A program made the translations under genes and the position numbers. Below, piece by piece: positions 7,227 to 15,549 of a stretch of DNA of 21,500 bases (the first letter of the stretch is position 1; every line of letters begins with the position of its first letter). Source of the DNA: Flavobacteriaceae bacterium TMED48. GTDB taxonomy: Bacteria; Bacteroidota; Bacteroidia; Flavobacteriales; Flavobacteriaceae. The stretch is taken from contig NHDB01000022.1 in assembly GCA_002167945.1 (NCBI GenBank), positions 8,868 through 30,367 of the forward strand, written 5' to 3'. The notes under the pieces were generated by a model. The model saw only the letters and a list, made by a program, of their open reading frames with translations, had not been told where the DNA came from and made no database searches.

Positions 7227-8608
7227 GCTGTTTCTTTTTGAAGTCTGATGTAGTGCTCGTAAAACTTCGGTATAGTTTCAATACCCTTAAAAAAGTTGTA
7301 GAGCCCGTAATGTTCGTTTGGAGAATGAATGGCATCAGAGTCTAAACCAAACCCCATCAAGATAGACTTTACACCTAATTCATTTTCAAACATGGGTACT
7401 ATAGGAATACTTCCCCCTCCACGACTTGGTATGGGTGCGATACCAAAAGTATCCAAATAAGCTTGGTGTGCCGCCTTATAAGCTAGGTTGTCAGTTGGAG
7501 TAACATAGGCATACCCTCCATGATGCGTTTCAATTTCGACTGTCACGCCTTCTGGCGCGAGTGATTGAAAATGCTTTGTGAACAATTCACTTATCTCATT
7601 CCAGTCTTGATCAGGCACCAAACGCATAGAAATTTTTGCATGTGCTTTACTCGGGATAACTGTTTTAGCCCCTTCACCAATATAGCCTCCCCAAATTCCA
7701 TTGACATCTAAAGTTGGTCGAATTGTTCTGCGTTCTTCATTGGAATAACCAGCTTCACCTGATACTTCGTTGATCCCTATAGATTCCTTAAATTCAGCTA
7801 AATCAAAAGGAGCTTTGGCCATTTCCTCTCTCTCGGTTTTTGAAAGCTCGTCAATCCTATCATAAAAGCCGGGGATGGTCACTCGTTTTTGATCATCACG
7901 AAGTTTAGTAATCATTTCACATAGCACATTGATTGGATTGGAAACAGCTCCTCCGTATAAACCGGAATGTAAGTCGCGATTGGGTCCAGTTACTGTAACT
8001 TCCATATAACTCAAACCTCTTAGACCTGTAGAGATGGAGGGTTGTTCTTTTGAAATCATTCCTGTATCAGAAATCAAAATCACATCGCATTCTAATTTTG
8101 TTTTATTGTTTTTAACAAACTCTTCTAGATGGTCGCTTCCGACTTCCTCTTCTCCTTCAATCATAAATTTGATATTACAGCCGAGTAAGCCTTCTTTTTT
8201 CATTATTTCAAAAGCCTTGATGTGCATAAATAGTTGTCCTTTATCATCACAGGCTCCTCTGGCAAAAACGGCACCATCAGGGTGTATAGAAGTGTTTTTA
8301 ATCACAGGCTCAAAAGGTGGGCTGTCCCATAATTCAAGCGGGTCTGGAGGCTGTACATCATAATGACCGTAAACCAATACTGTTGGGAGCTTAGGATCAA
8401 GATATTGTTCGCCATACACTATAGGATGTCCTTTGGTAGGAATAATTTCTGTATTTGCACAGCCCACTTTATAGAGTGCATTTTTTACCCATTCAGCGGC
8501 ATTAGCGACCTCTTGGTCAAATGCAGAATCTGCACTAACTGACGGTATTTTTAAAAAATCCATCCATTCCTCTAAGTAGCGTTTTTGGTCGTTTGAAAGT
8601 GACATCAT
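7223..8608 (-). CDS. M20-family dipeptidase (carnosinase-like)
   Basis: This is a zinc-type metallopeptidase of family M20, close to the cytosolic non-specific dipeptidase group. Metal ligands are visible as H82 and D84 in VYGHYDVQPPDP, the aspartate of ACDDKG, the general base and ligand E154/E155 in EGEEEVGS, and a late histidine in DSDAIHSPNEH. The lid-domain motif GLYGGAVSNP is also present. There is no signal peptide, so it acts in the cytoplasm on dipeptides. I start it at the ATG at 8608 (or 8605), giving about 461 residues. An in-frame GTG at 8629 lies inside a perfect -7 box, which argues against it. It is transcribed away from the tRNA gene and converges on hemW. Confidence 0.9.
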   Translation of the reverse strand: MMSLSNDQKRYLEEWMDFLKIPSVSADSAFDQEVANAAEWVKNALYKVGCANTEIIPTKGHPIVYGEQYLDPKLPTVLVYGHYDVQPPDPLELWDSPPFEPVIKNTSIHPDGAVFARGACDDKGQLFMHIKAFEIMKKEGLLGCNIKFMIEGEEEVGSDHLEEFVKNNKTKLECDVILISDTGMISKEQPSISTGLRGLSYMEVTVTGPNRDLHSGLYGGAVSNPINVLCEMITKLRDDQKRVTIPGFYDRIDELSKTEREEMAKAPFDLAEFKESIGINEVSGEAGYSNEERRTIRPTLDVNGIWGGYIGEGAKTVIPSKAHAKISMRLVPDQDWNEISELFTKHFQSLAPEGVTVEIETHHGGYAYVTPTDNLAYKAAHQAYLDTFGIAPIPSRGGGSIPIVPMFENELGVKSILMGFGLDSDAIHSPNEHYGLYNFFKGIETIPKFYEHYIRLQKETA

Positions 8609-8628
8609 AATGTTTCGTTGAATAGTCA

Positions 8629-8636
8629 CAAAGCTA
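8629..8636 (-). promoter_or_regulatory. -7 promoter box for the M20 dipeptidase
   Basis: The minus strand reads TAGCTTTG, an exact fit to TAnnTTTG, about 20 bases upstream of the ATG at 8608. A start site a few bases downstream would leave a leader of roughly 15 bases. No clear TTG element is seen at -33. Confidence 0.45.
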
Positions 8637-8683
8637 ACTAATGTATTTTTTTTAGAAGTAGAAAATTAATAGGAAAACTTAAT

Positions 8684-8691
8684 TATATTTG
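8684..8691 (+). promoter_or_regulatory. -7 promoter box for tRNA-Leu
   Basis: TATATTTG matches the Bacteroidota -7 consensus exactly and ends ten bases before the first base of the tRNA, a suitable distance for a start site just upstream of the mature 5' end. A -33 TTG is not evident. Confidence 0.5.
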
Positions 8692-8701
8692 TCCTCCCTA
8701 A

Positions 8702-8783
8702 GCGGGTGTGGTGAAATTGGTAGACACGCTAGATTTAGGATCTAGTGCTTCACGGCGTGGGGGTTCGAGTCCCTTCACCCGCA
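8702..8783 (+). tRNA. tRNA-Leu (anticodon UAG)
   Basis: The acceptor stem pairs GCGGGTG at the 5' end with CACCCGC at the 3' end, followed by A as discriminator. The anticodon stem CTAGA/TCTAG encloses the loop TTTAGGA, giving anticodon UAG at 8736-8738, which reads CUA and, by wobble, other CUN leucine codons. The long variable arm (about 8746-8760) marks it as a class II tRNA, and the T loop is GGTTCGAGTCC. The CCA end is not encoded. It stands alone, with its own promoter box and a downstream terminator. Confidence 0.97.
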
Positions 8784-8788
8784 CACTT

Positions 8789-8814
8789 TAAACCTCAACA
8801 ATTGTTGGGGTTTA
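8789..8814 (+). terminator. Intrinsic terminator after tRNA-Leu
   Basis: A near-perfect palindrome pairs 8789-8799 with 8804-8814 (11 pairs, one of them a G-T wobble) around the four-base loop AATT. It lies six bases after the tRNA, and T-rich sequence follows. It is symmetrical enough to work on either strand. It separates the tRNA from the accessory cluster downstream. Confidence 0.75.
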
Positions 8815-8895
8815 TAATTTCCTAGCTTATTTTTTTATAATAACACTATTTGCCAAGTCTTTAGTCATAGAATTCTAATTCATTCTAAATCGTTT

Positions 8896-8903
8896 TAAAT
8901 TTG
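8896..8903 (+). promoter_or_regulatory. Candidate -7 box for the cytochrome/DUF1501 cluster
   Basis: TAAATTTG matches TAnnTTTG and lies 52 bases upstream of the first gene of the cluster. No TTG is visible at the expected -33 spacing, so this could be a chance match in AT-rich sequence. Confidence 0.3.
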
Positions 8904-8955
8904 TATTTTAATAGACGAAAACGAAAAAATAAGAAATCAAAAAATAAGTTCCAAA

Positions 8956-11718
8956 ATGAATCGACTGGTCAATTTCGGTATTGTAGGAGTTTGTTTTATA
9001 AGTCTTCTGTTTTTTGGTTCTTGTCAACTTACCAACCAAATTGACTTTAATACTCAAATTAAACCTATAATTAACGAAAAGTGTATTAACTGTCACGGTG
9101 GTGTAAAAAAGAATGCAGGCTTTAGTTTTTTGTTTGAAAAAGATGCTTTAGGGAATACAAAGGAAGGAACACCTGCTATCATTCCTGGGAACTCTAAAAA
9201 AAGTAGGATGATTCAGCGCTTACATGAGACGGATTTGGAATTGCGTATGCCTTACGAAAAACCTCCCTTGAATAAGGAAGAAATAGCGCTTTTTACCAAA
9301 TGGATAGATCAGGGGGCAAAGTGGGGTACACACTGGGCCTATGTCCCTCCAAAAAAAGATAAACTTCCTGAGGTGGACTCCCGATTTAAAAAAGCCAATT
9401 TTCTACAAACACCTATAGATTTTTTTATCGCTGCCAGAATGGAAGATTTAAAGGTAGAGCCCAACGAGGAAGCAAAGACAGATGTGCTTGCTCGCAGACT
9501 GGCTTTTGATGTTACTGGACTTCCTCCCAGACAAGCTCTCTTTGATGCTTACATCCAAAAAGAAATTACTTATGAAAATTATTTAGACAGCCTACTGGCT
9601 CAGTTTAGTTTTGGAGAAAAGTGGGCAAGTTGGTGGTTAGATTTAGCTCGTTATTCAGACACCAAAGGATATGAAGCGGATCGCGGAAGAACCATTTGGC
9701 AATACCGTGATTGGGTGATTAAGGCTCTGAATAAAGATTTAAAGTTCGATGAATTCACCATTCAACAAATTGCAGGAGACCTGCTTGCTAATCCTAGCTA
9801 CGATCAGTTGTTAGCAACTGCATTCCATAGAAATACGATGAATAATGATGAGGGGGGAACCTCCGATGAAGAATACCGAACAGCTGCTGTAATTGATCGG
9901 GTTAATACCACTTTTGACGTGTTTCAAAGCACTACTATGAGTTGTGTTCAGTGTCACGACCACCCCTATGACCCTTTTGTCCAAAAGGAGTATTATCAGC
10001 TAATGTCATTTTTTAATAATACAAGAGATGAGGACCTGATGGATGAAGCCCCTAATCTAAGATCTTACAGCTATGAAAACAATGAGCGAATTGAAAACAT
10101 ATTGGCGTGGATTTTAAAATACGGAGATCAAAAAACACATGATTTTTACAACGATTTTTTCCAATTTTTGGAGCCAAAATATCAAGCGCATAATTCAGTG
10201 GTCTTGAACTCTGACAATGCTTATGTTTCAGGAGTAACCCTTTCTATGCGAAATAAAGGACAGGCTGTTTATAAAAAGGTCAGTACAGATGGTAATCAAA
10301 GCATGTATTTTAAATACAGCCCTACTAAGCATAAGACAATTTTAACTTTTCGTAAAAATAGCCCAAAAGGACCAGTGTTGGGGAGTATACAGTTGAATGA
10401 AGAGGGGAATCCTCAATTCCAAAATTCAAAAAATCAATATGCCAAACTTAAGATTAAAGATATCCAAGAACCTTTTGATTTGTATATAGAAGCTCGAAAC
10501 CCAAAACTGACAACAGACACAAAAAATGGGTACCGTTACAACGATATCGCTGTTTCTCTTCATTGGTTTTCTTTTACTCCTGAACTCCCAGGAAAAGCAA
10601 AGCAGGGTTTTTTCAGTATTGAAAGGGATATTCGCACTGTATTGAATAATCCAGAACACCTCACTCCTATCATGGTTGAAAGTAAAGACTTTATGAAAAG
10701 GAAAACACATTTATTTGACCGGGGGAGTTGGTTGAGTAAAAAGGAAGAGGTTTTTCCTGCTGTTCCCCAAACTTTGAATCCATGGGATAAAGAATTGGAA
10801 AACAATCGACTTGGGCTCGCCAAATGGTTGGTCAGTGAGGAAAACCCCTTAACTGCAAGAACATTGGTTAACAGAGTATGGTATCAGATTTTTGGGAAAG
10901 GATTGGTATTGACATTAGAGGATTTGGGTACTCAATCTGAACCACCCACTCATCCTGCACTTTTGGACTGGTTGGCAGCTGATTTTGTCAGCGGACAAGA
11001 TTGGAGTCTTAAAGGATTGATCAAAATGATTTTGATGTCTGCTACTTACAGACAAAGTTCGACCATAGAGGAAACAAAATACGCTTTAGACCCTGAAAAT
11101 TTATTTTATGCACGAGGACCTAAATTGCGTTTGAGTGCAGAAGAAATAAGAGATCAAGCACTATTTGTATCAAATTTATTAAGCGATAAAAAATACGGTC
11201 CTGGTGTCATGCCCCCGCAACCTGATGGAATTTGGGAGCATGCCTACCTCGGAAATTTATGGAAAGAAAGCAAGGGAGAAGACCGCTACCGCAGGGCGAT
11301 TTATACCTACCTCAAAAGAACCAGTCCCTATCCTTCTTTAATTTCTTTTGATGCAGGAAGCAGGGAAGTGTGCTTGGTTAGAAGATCGCCGAGTAATACT
11401 CCATTACAAGCATTAGTGACTTTAAACGACCCAGTATTTCTCGAAGCGGCGTTGAACCTCGCCAATTTAAACTCAGATTTCCCCAAACGTCAAGCCATAA
11501 AAAAAATGTACAAGACAGCAGTATATCAAGAAATTGATGATCAAATTCTAGACTTGCTGGAAAGACTTTTTGATGAAGCCTATGAGGATTTTGATCAGAC
11601 CCCAGAAAAATTGCAAGACTTCTTTAACCAAGAAAGTGAAGTCGATCAAAAATTAGCAGCTCTGGCTGTGGTAGGGAATGCGATTATGAACTTAGATGAA
11701 TTTTTGACCCATGGATAA
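8956..11718 (+). CDS. PSCyt1/DUF1549/DUF1553 cytochrome-type lipoprotein
   Basis: This 920-residue protein has the architecture abundant in Planctomycetes and Verrucomicrobia. A signal peptide ends in a lipobox (FGSC, C23). A PSCyt1 cytochrome domain follows with CINCH at 43-47 and a later RMPYEKPPL block that could supply the distal methionine. A DUF1549 (PSCyt2) domain spans about 150-350 and contains a second CxxCH motif, CVQCH at 330-334, followed by DHPYDPF. A central region of about 350-600 has no motif I recognise. The C-terminal DUF1553 domain (about 612-880) contains NRVWYQIFGKGLV and SATYRQSS. It should be an envelope lipoprotein with up to two hemes. No catalytic function is established for these domains. 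It overlaps the next gene by eight bases. Confidence 0.9.
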   Translation: MNRLVNFGIVGVCFISLLFFGSCQLTNQIDFNTQIKPIINEKCINCHGGVKKNAGFSFLFEKDALGNTKEGTPAIIPGNSKKSRMIQRLHETDLELRMPYEKPPLNKEEIALFTKWIDQGAKWGTHWAYVPPKKDKLPEVDSRFKKANFLQTPIDFFIAARMEDLKVEPNEEAKTDVLARRLAFDVTGLPPRQALFDAYIQKEITYENYLDSLLAQFSFGEKWASWWLDLARYSDTKGYEADRGRTIWQYRDWVIKALNKDLKFDEFTIQQIAGDLLANPSYDQLLATAFHRNTMNNDEGGTSDEEYRTAAVIDRVNTTFDVFQSTTMSCVQCHDHPYDPFVQKEYYQLMSFFNNTRDEDLMDEAPNLRSYSYENNERIENILAWILKYGDQKTHDFYNDFFQFLEPKYQAHNSVVLNSDNAYVSGVTLSMRNKGQAVYKKVSTDGNQSMYFKYSPTKHKTILTFRKNSPKGPVLGSIQLNEEGNPQFQNSKNQYAKLKIKDIQEPFDLYIEARNPKLTTDTKNGYRYNDIAVSLHWFSFTPELPGKAKQGFFSIERDIRTVLNNPEHLTPIMVESKDFMKRKTHLFDRGSWLSKKEEVFPAVPQTLNPWDKELENNRLGLAKWLVSEENPLTARTLVNRVWYQIFGKGLVLTLEDLGTQSEPPTHPALLDWLAADFVSGQDWSLKGLIKMILMSATYRQSSTIEETKYALDPENLFYARGPKLRLSAEEIRDQALFVSNLLSDKKYGPGVMPPQPDGIWEHAYLGNLWKESKGEDRYRRAIYTYLKRTSPYPSLISFDAGSREVCLVRRSPSNTPLQALVTLNDPVFLEAALNLANLNSDFPKRQAIKKMYKTAVYQEIDDQILDLLERLFDEAYEDFDQTPEKLQDFFNQESEVDQKLAALAVVGNAIMNLDEFLTHG

Positions 11719-13207
11719 TTTAAAGAGACTTTTAGCAGAGAATAAAGAGTTTGAAGCCAGATTGAATAGCAGGCGTCATTTTTTGAAAGATTGTACGCTT
11801 GGGCTTGGAGGAATAGCCCTTGGGAGTTTATTGAATTCTTGTTCTTTTGATCAAAAAAAAGCATACGACTATAGTGCAAGTAGGGCACTAAATCCGATGG
11901 CTCCACTCGCACCACCCTTATCTCCTAAAGTAAAGAGCGTGATTTATTTACACATGGTTGGTGCTCCCTCCCAGTTGGAACTGTTTGATTACAAACCCGA
12001 GTTGGCAAAATTGCACAACAAACCGTGCCCAGCTTCTTTAATAGAGGGGAAGGAGTTTGCTTTTATTGAAGGCGTTCCCAATATGCTAGGCCCCCAAGCT
12101 ACCTTTAAAAAAGCAGGTGATTCAGGAAATTGGGTGTCGAATCATTTGCCTCATTTTAAAAATGTAGTTGATGAAGTTTCCTTTTTAAAAGCAGTTCACA
12201 CAGATCAATTTAACCATGGACCAGCTCAGCTATTAATGTTTACTGGTAGTGCACGATTTGGGAGACCCTCCTTGGGCTCTTGGATAACCTATGGGTTGGG
12301 GTCAGAGAACAACAACCTTCCTGGTTTTGTAGTTTTAACTTCTGGAGGAACTCCCGATGCAGGAAAAAGCCTTTGGGGCAATGGATTTTTACCATCAATA
12401 TATCAAGGAGTTCACTGCAGGTCTAAAGGGGACCCAGTTCTTTATCTCAAAGATCCGAAAGGTATTTCCAGAGACCTGAAAAGGAAAGTAATTCAATCCA
12501 TCAATGAAATAAATTACAAAGAATTTCAAAAGTTTAAAGACCCTGAGGTATTGACTCGAATAAGTCAGTACGAAATGGCATACAGAATGCAAGTCTCCGT
12601 GCCAGAGGTTATGAATATTGACGACGAACCTGAATATATTAAAGAAATGTATGGGGTTAAACCGGGTAAAGAGTCTTTTGCAAATAACTGCCTCTTGGCT
12701 AGGAAAATGGTTGAAAAAGGAGTCCGATTTGTACAGCTATACGACTGGGGATGGGATTCGCATGGGGCAAGTGAATCTGAAGCACTGAGCAAAGGGTTTT
12801 TAAACAAATGCAGAGACATGGACAGACCTGTTGCTGCTTTATTACTCGATTTAAAACAAAGGGGATTATTGGAAGATACCCTAGTGGTATGGGGGGGAGA
12901 ATTTGGAAGAACTCCTATGTGGGAAAACCGTGCTGGAATCCAAAATTCACTAATTGGAAGAGATCACCAAGGAGAGGCATTTACCATGTGGATGGCCGGT
13001 GGTGGGGTTAAAAAAGGATATGTACATGGCGCAACAGATGAAATTGGTTTTAGAGGAGTGAGTGGAAGGGTTTCTGTTCACGATATTCAAGCGACTATAT
13101 TGCACTTACTTGGTTTTGACCATGAACAATTTACTTTTGACTTTCAGGGGCGTCCTTTCCGACTTACAGATGTAGAAGGTCGCGTAATCCATGAAATCCT
13201 ATCCTAA
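11711..13207 (+). CDS. DUF1501 protein with a Tat signal and lipobox
   Basis: DUF1501 proteins have a sulfatase/alkaline-phosphatase-like fold and usually follow a DUF1549/DUF1553 gene, as here. The N-terminus holds an ideal twin-arginine motif, SRRHFLK at 20-26, then a hydrophobic segment rich in glycine and a possible lipobox, LLNSC, with C44. That predicts export in folded form and perhaps lipid anchoring. Family blocks seen include YLHMVGAPSQLELFDYKP, the aspartate- and histidine-rich YDWGWDSHG, WGGEFGRTPM, GRDHQGEAFTMWMAGGGV and VHDIQATILHLLGFD, several of which look like metal-binding positions. The 498-residue length is typical. The substrate is unknown. The start codon lies within the end of the preceding gene, implying translational coupling and probably a functional partnership. 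Confidence 0.9.
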   Translation: MDNLKRLLAENKEFEARLNSRRHFLKDCTLGLGGIALGSLLNSCSFDQKKAYDYSASRALNPMAPLAPPLSPKVKSVIYLHMVGAPSQLELFDYKPELAKLHNKPCPASLIEGKEFAFIEGVPNMLGPQATFKKAGDSGNWVSNHLPHFKNVVDEVSFLKAVHTDQFNHGPAQLLMFTGSARFGRPSLGSWITYGLGSENNNLPGFVVLTSGGTPDAGKSLWGNGFLPSIYQGVHCRSKGDPVLYLKDPKGISRDLKRKVIQSINEINYKEFQKFKDPEVLTRISQYEMAYRMQVSVPEVMNIDDEPEYIKEMYGVKPGKESFANNCLLARKMVEKGVRFVQLYDWGWDSHGASESEALSKGFLNKCRDMDRPVAALLLDLKQRGLLEDTLVVWGGEFGRTPMWENRAGIQNSLIGRDHQGEAFTMWMAGGGVKKGYVHGATDEIGFRGVSGRVSVHDIQATILHLLGFDHEQFTFDFQGRPFRLTDVEGRVIHEILS

Positions 13208-13221
13208 ATCAAAAAGAAAAG

Positions 13222-14100
13222 ATGAAGTACTTTTTGAAGATGTTGATTTTGATGCTCTTGTTTACTCAGTCAGTATGGACACAAAATGAACTTTTATTTT
13301 TTCAAACCAATTGGGGTTTTGAAGGTTCTTGGGAAGCCTTTTTATTAAAAACGAAATCTTCAGGATATGATGGAGTTGAAGTCTGGCTTCCAAAAAATGC
13401 GAGGGTACAGCAAGAGGTTTTTAAGGAATTAAAAAAACATCAATTGAAAGTCATTTATTTATGTGGGACAAACAAAAGTCTTTCCTTTAAAGAGAGTTTG
13501 CTGGCTTACGAGAATGATTTAAAAAGAGCAATTGTACAAAAGCCATATGCGATTAATTCCCATACAGGAAGTGACTTTTTTTCATTTGAACAAAATATGA
13601 AATTTCTTAAGTTGGCGAATGACTTGAGTAATAAATACAATATTCCAATTCATCATGAGACTCATAGGGGGAGGTTTAGTTACGCTCTACCCGAAACAAA
13701 ACGTTATTTAAATTCGGATTCCGCTTTTCGGTTGACCTTAGATATTAGTCATTGGATGGTAGTCCATGAATCTTTGTTAGCAAAGCAACAACAACTTTTA
13801 GATGAGGTGATGGAACGGACTGATCATATTCACGCTCGTGTAGGTTTTGAAGAGGGTCCTCAAGTCAACAACCCTCAAGCTCCAGAGTGGGACAAAGCTT
13901 TAAATCGACATTTGTCAATTTGGGAATCTATCATATTGAGTCACTGGAAAACAGGAAAGCCTATGACCATTACAACTGAATTTGGCCCTCCCAACTATCT
14001 TCCTACAGCTCCTTTTACTCAAAAGCCTTTAAGCGACCAATGGGAGGCGAATGTCTTTATTATGAAAGCAATTAAAGAACAAATGAATATTAGCAATTAA
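13222..14100 (+). CDS. Exported sugar isomerase/epimerase-like TIM-barrel protein
   Basis: A 292-residue protein of the xylose-isomerase-like TIM-barrel superfamily. The metal-binding set expected of active members is visible: a glutamate in IHHETHRGR, the aspartate and histidine of LDISHW, the histidine of HIHARVGF and a final glutamate in TTEFGP. The N-terminus KYFLKMLILMLLFTQSVWTQ is a signal peptide, so it should act outside the cytoplasm, unlike most relatives. It starts 14 bases after the DUF1501 gene, with a purine-rich stretch (AAAAAGAAAAG) directly before the ATG. The setting suggests it works on the same substrate as the cytochrome and DUF1501 proteins, perhaps a sugar or sugar acid. 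The reaction cannot be named from sequence. Confidence 0.85.
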   Translation: MKYFLKMLILMLLFTQSVWTQNELLFFQTNWGFEGSWEAFLLKTKSSGYDGVEVWLPKNARVQQEVFKELKKHQLKVIYLCGTNKSLSFKESLLAYENDLKRAIVQKPYAINSHTGSDFFSFEQNMKFLKLANDLSNKYNIPIHHETHRGRFSYALPETKRYLNSDSAFRLTLDISHWMVVHESLLAKQQQLLDEVMERTDHIHARVGFEEGPQVNNPQAPEWDKALNRHLSIWESIILSHWKTGKPMTITTEFGPPNYLPTAPFTQKPLSDQWEANVFIMKAIKEQMNISN

Positions 14101-14104
14101 TTGT

Positions 14105-15490
14105 ATGGATAGCTTTTTAACATTTATCGGTCGGTTTCATCCTTTGATTGTTCACTTGCCTATAGGTTTTATATTGCTTGCCTTACTTTTAGAATTCAGC
14201 AGAAATAAATTTAAAGAAGCCGAAAAAGTCCTCATATTCATCATGCTATGGGTAATTATAAGCGGATTATTTTCCATTGCGACAGGCTATTTTCAGTACC
14301 TTCAAGAGGGCTATTTATGGGAAACGATTCAAGCTCATTTTTACCTAGGTTTGATAACACTACTGCTGTCGATTGGGTTTTATATTTTCCTAAAGGGGGG
14401 CACAATTTTAAATCAGCTTCCTCGGCTTTTCTTTTCACTTGGACTCTTGCTGAGTATCGTTATTACAGGTCATTTGGGAGGCAATATTACTCATGGGGAG
14501 GATCATTTAACAGAGCCTTTGAAAGAACTCTCATCAACTGTTTTAGGGATTGAAAAGGAGGAAAATGAATTTTCTTTAAATGAAAAAAACTATCGAGAAC
14601 AGCCCATTTACAGTGGAATAATAGCTCCAATACTTTCGAGAAAATGCGTGAGTTGTCACAATACAAAAAGAACCAAAGGAGGCTTGCAAATGCATAGCTA
14701 TGCGGCCTTTCAAAAAGGAGGGAAAAATGGACCCATTGTCAATTATGACAATCCAGAATTGAGTGAGCTATTTGTGAGGATACACCTTCCCCTTGAGCAA
14801 AAAAAACACATGCCCCCTAAGTCTAAAAAACAACTTACTAAAGCCGAGATTAAGCTCATGAGCTATTGGATAGAAGTTGGGGCTCCAGAGGAACAAACAC
14901 TTGGGCAAATTGGTATAGAACGCAACCTAATTGAGCCTTTTCTTTTTAAAGAAGAGGAGCGTTTTTACCCAGAGCTTGAACTTGATGCTCCAGACCCAGA
15001 GACAATCAAAATCTTAGAGTCAAAAGGCATTATTGTTTCCCCAGTAAAACGAGAATCAAATTTTTTAACACTAAGCTCACTCAATGCACCAAAATTCAGT
15101 GTTCAACAACTGCAAAATTTAGAGGGTATTAAGGAGCAATTGGTCAGTATTGACTTGAGTTATAGTTCTGTTAATGACTCTGTATTTATTGCACTAACAA
15201 AGTTTCCCAACTTGGTTCAGATCAAATTAAATCATACCGGGATAACAGGAGACGGGATTGGTTCATTGAGTAAATTAAAAAATTTAAAAAAGCTCTACAT
15301 GGTTGAAACTGCACTTAAAGGTTCTGAACTTTCATCCATTCAAAAATTTCCTTCAATAGAGCAGGTTTTTGTTTTTCAATCAAATAGAAATTTGATTGAA
15401 AAAGTAGAATTAACACCTAGACTTCAATCAATAATTGAATTTGGAGATTATCTGCTCCCCAAATTGCCAAATGAGGAAAACAACGATTAA
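14105..15490 (+). CDS. Membrane protein: DUF2231-like domain, c-type cytochrome, LRR-like tail
   Basis: This 461-residue protein joins three parts. Residues 1-130 hold four membrane helices with histidines at the helix ends (RFHPLIVHLPIGF, then GHLGGNITHGEDH), which resemble DUF2231 and could bind heme b. A soluble PSCyt1-type cytochrome domain follows, with CVSCH at 181-185 and a candidate axial methionine at 236 in HMPP. Residues from about 336 to 440 hold leucine-rich-repeat-like units such as LVSIDLSYSSVND, LVQIKLNHTGITG and LKKLYMVETALKG. Such cytochrome-LRR joins are common in Planctomycetes. It could pass electrons from the periplasmic hemes of this locus into the membrane, which is inference. 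It starts four bases after the isomerase-like gene. A long perfect hairpin lies near its 3' end. Confidence 0.85.
   Translation: MDSFLTFIGRFHPLIVHLPIGFILLALLLEFSRNKFKEAEKVLIFIMLWVIISGLFSIATGYFQYLQEGYLWETIQAHFYLGLITLLLSIGFYIFLKGGTILNQLPRLFFSLGLLLSIVITGHLGGNITHGEDHLTEPLKELSSTVLGIEKEENEFSLNEKNYREQPIYSGIIAPILSRKCVSCHNTKRTKGGLQMHSYAAFQKGGKNGPIVNYDNPELSELFVRIHLPLEQKKHMPPKSKKQLTKAEIKLMSYWIEVGAPEEQTLGQIGIERNLIEPFLFKEEERFYPELELDAPDPETIKILESKGIIVSPVKRESNFLTLSSLNAPKFSVQQLQNLEGIKEQLVSIDLSYSSVNDSVFIALTKFPNLVQIKLNHTGITGDGIGSLSKLKNLKKLYMVETALKGSELSSIQKFPSIEQVFVFQSNRNLIEKVELTPRLQSIIEFGDYLLPKLPNEENND
15372..15403. repeat. Perfect 14-bp inverted repeat inside the cytochrome-LRR gene
   Basis: Bases 15372-15385 are exactly complementary to 15390-15403 around the four-base loop AGAA. 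The hairpin lies wholly in coding sequence, about 90 bases before the stop codon, and ends in A-rich sequence rather than a T run, so it does not look like a forward-strand terminator. On the minus strand the right arm is preceded by CTTTTT and the left arm followed by CAAAAA. Confidence 0.8.
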
Positions 15491-15549
15491 ACGATTTTTA
15501 TGACGCTTGTAAAAATGACTCTAGTTCAAAAGCGTTAACTTTCACACTA

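Noticed and set aside
8627..8629. GTG start for the M20 dipeptidase
   Set aside because: The GTG overlaps a perfect -7 promoter box, and two ATG codons lie 21 and 24 bases downstream at the usual N-terminus.
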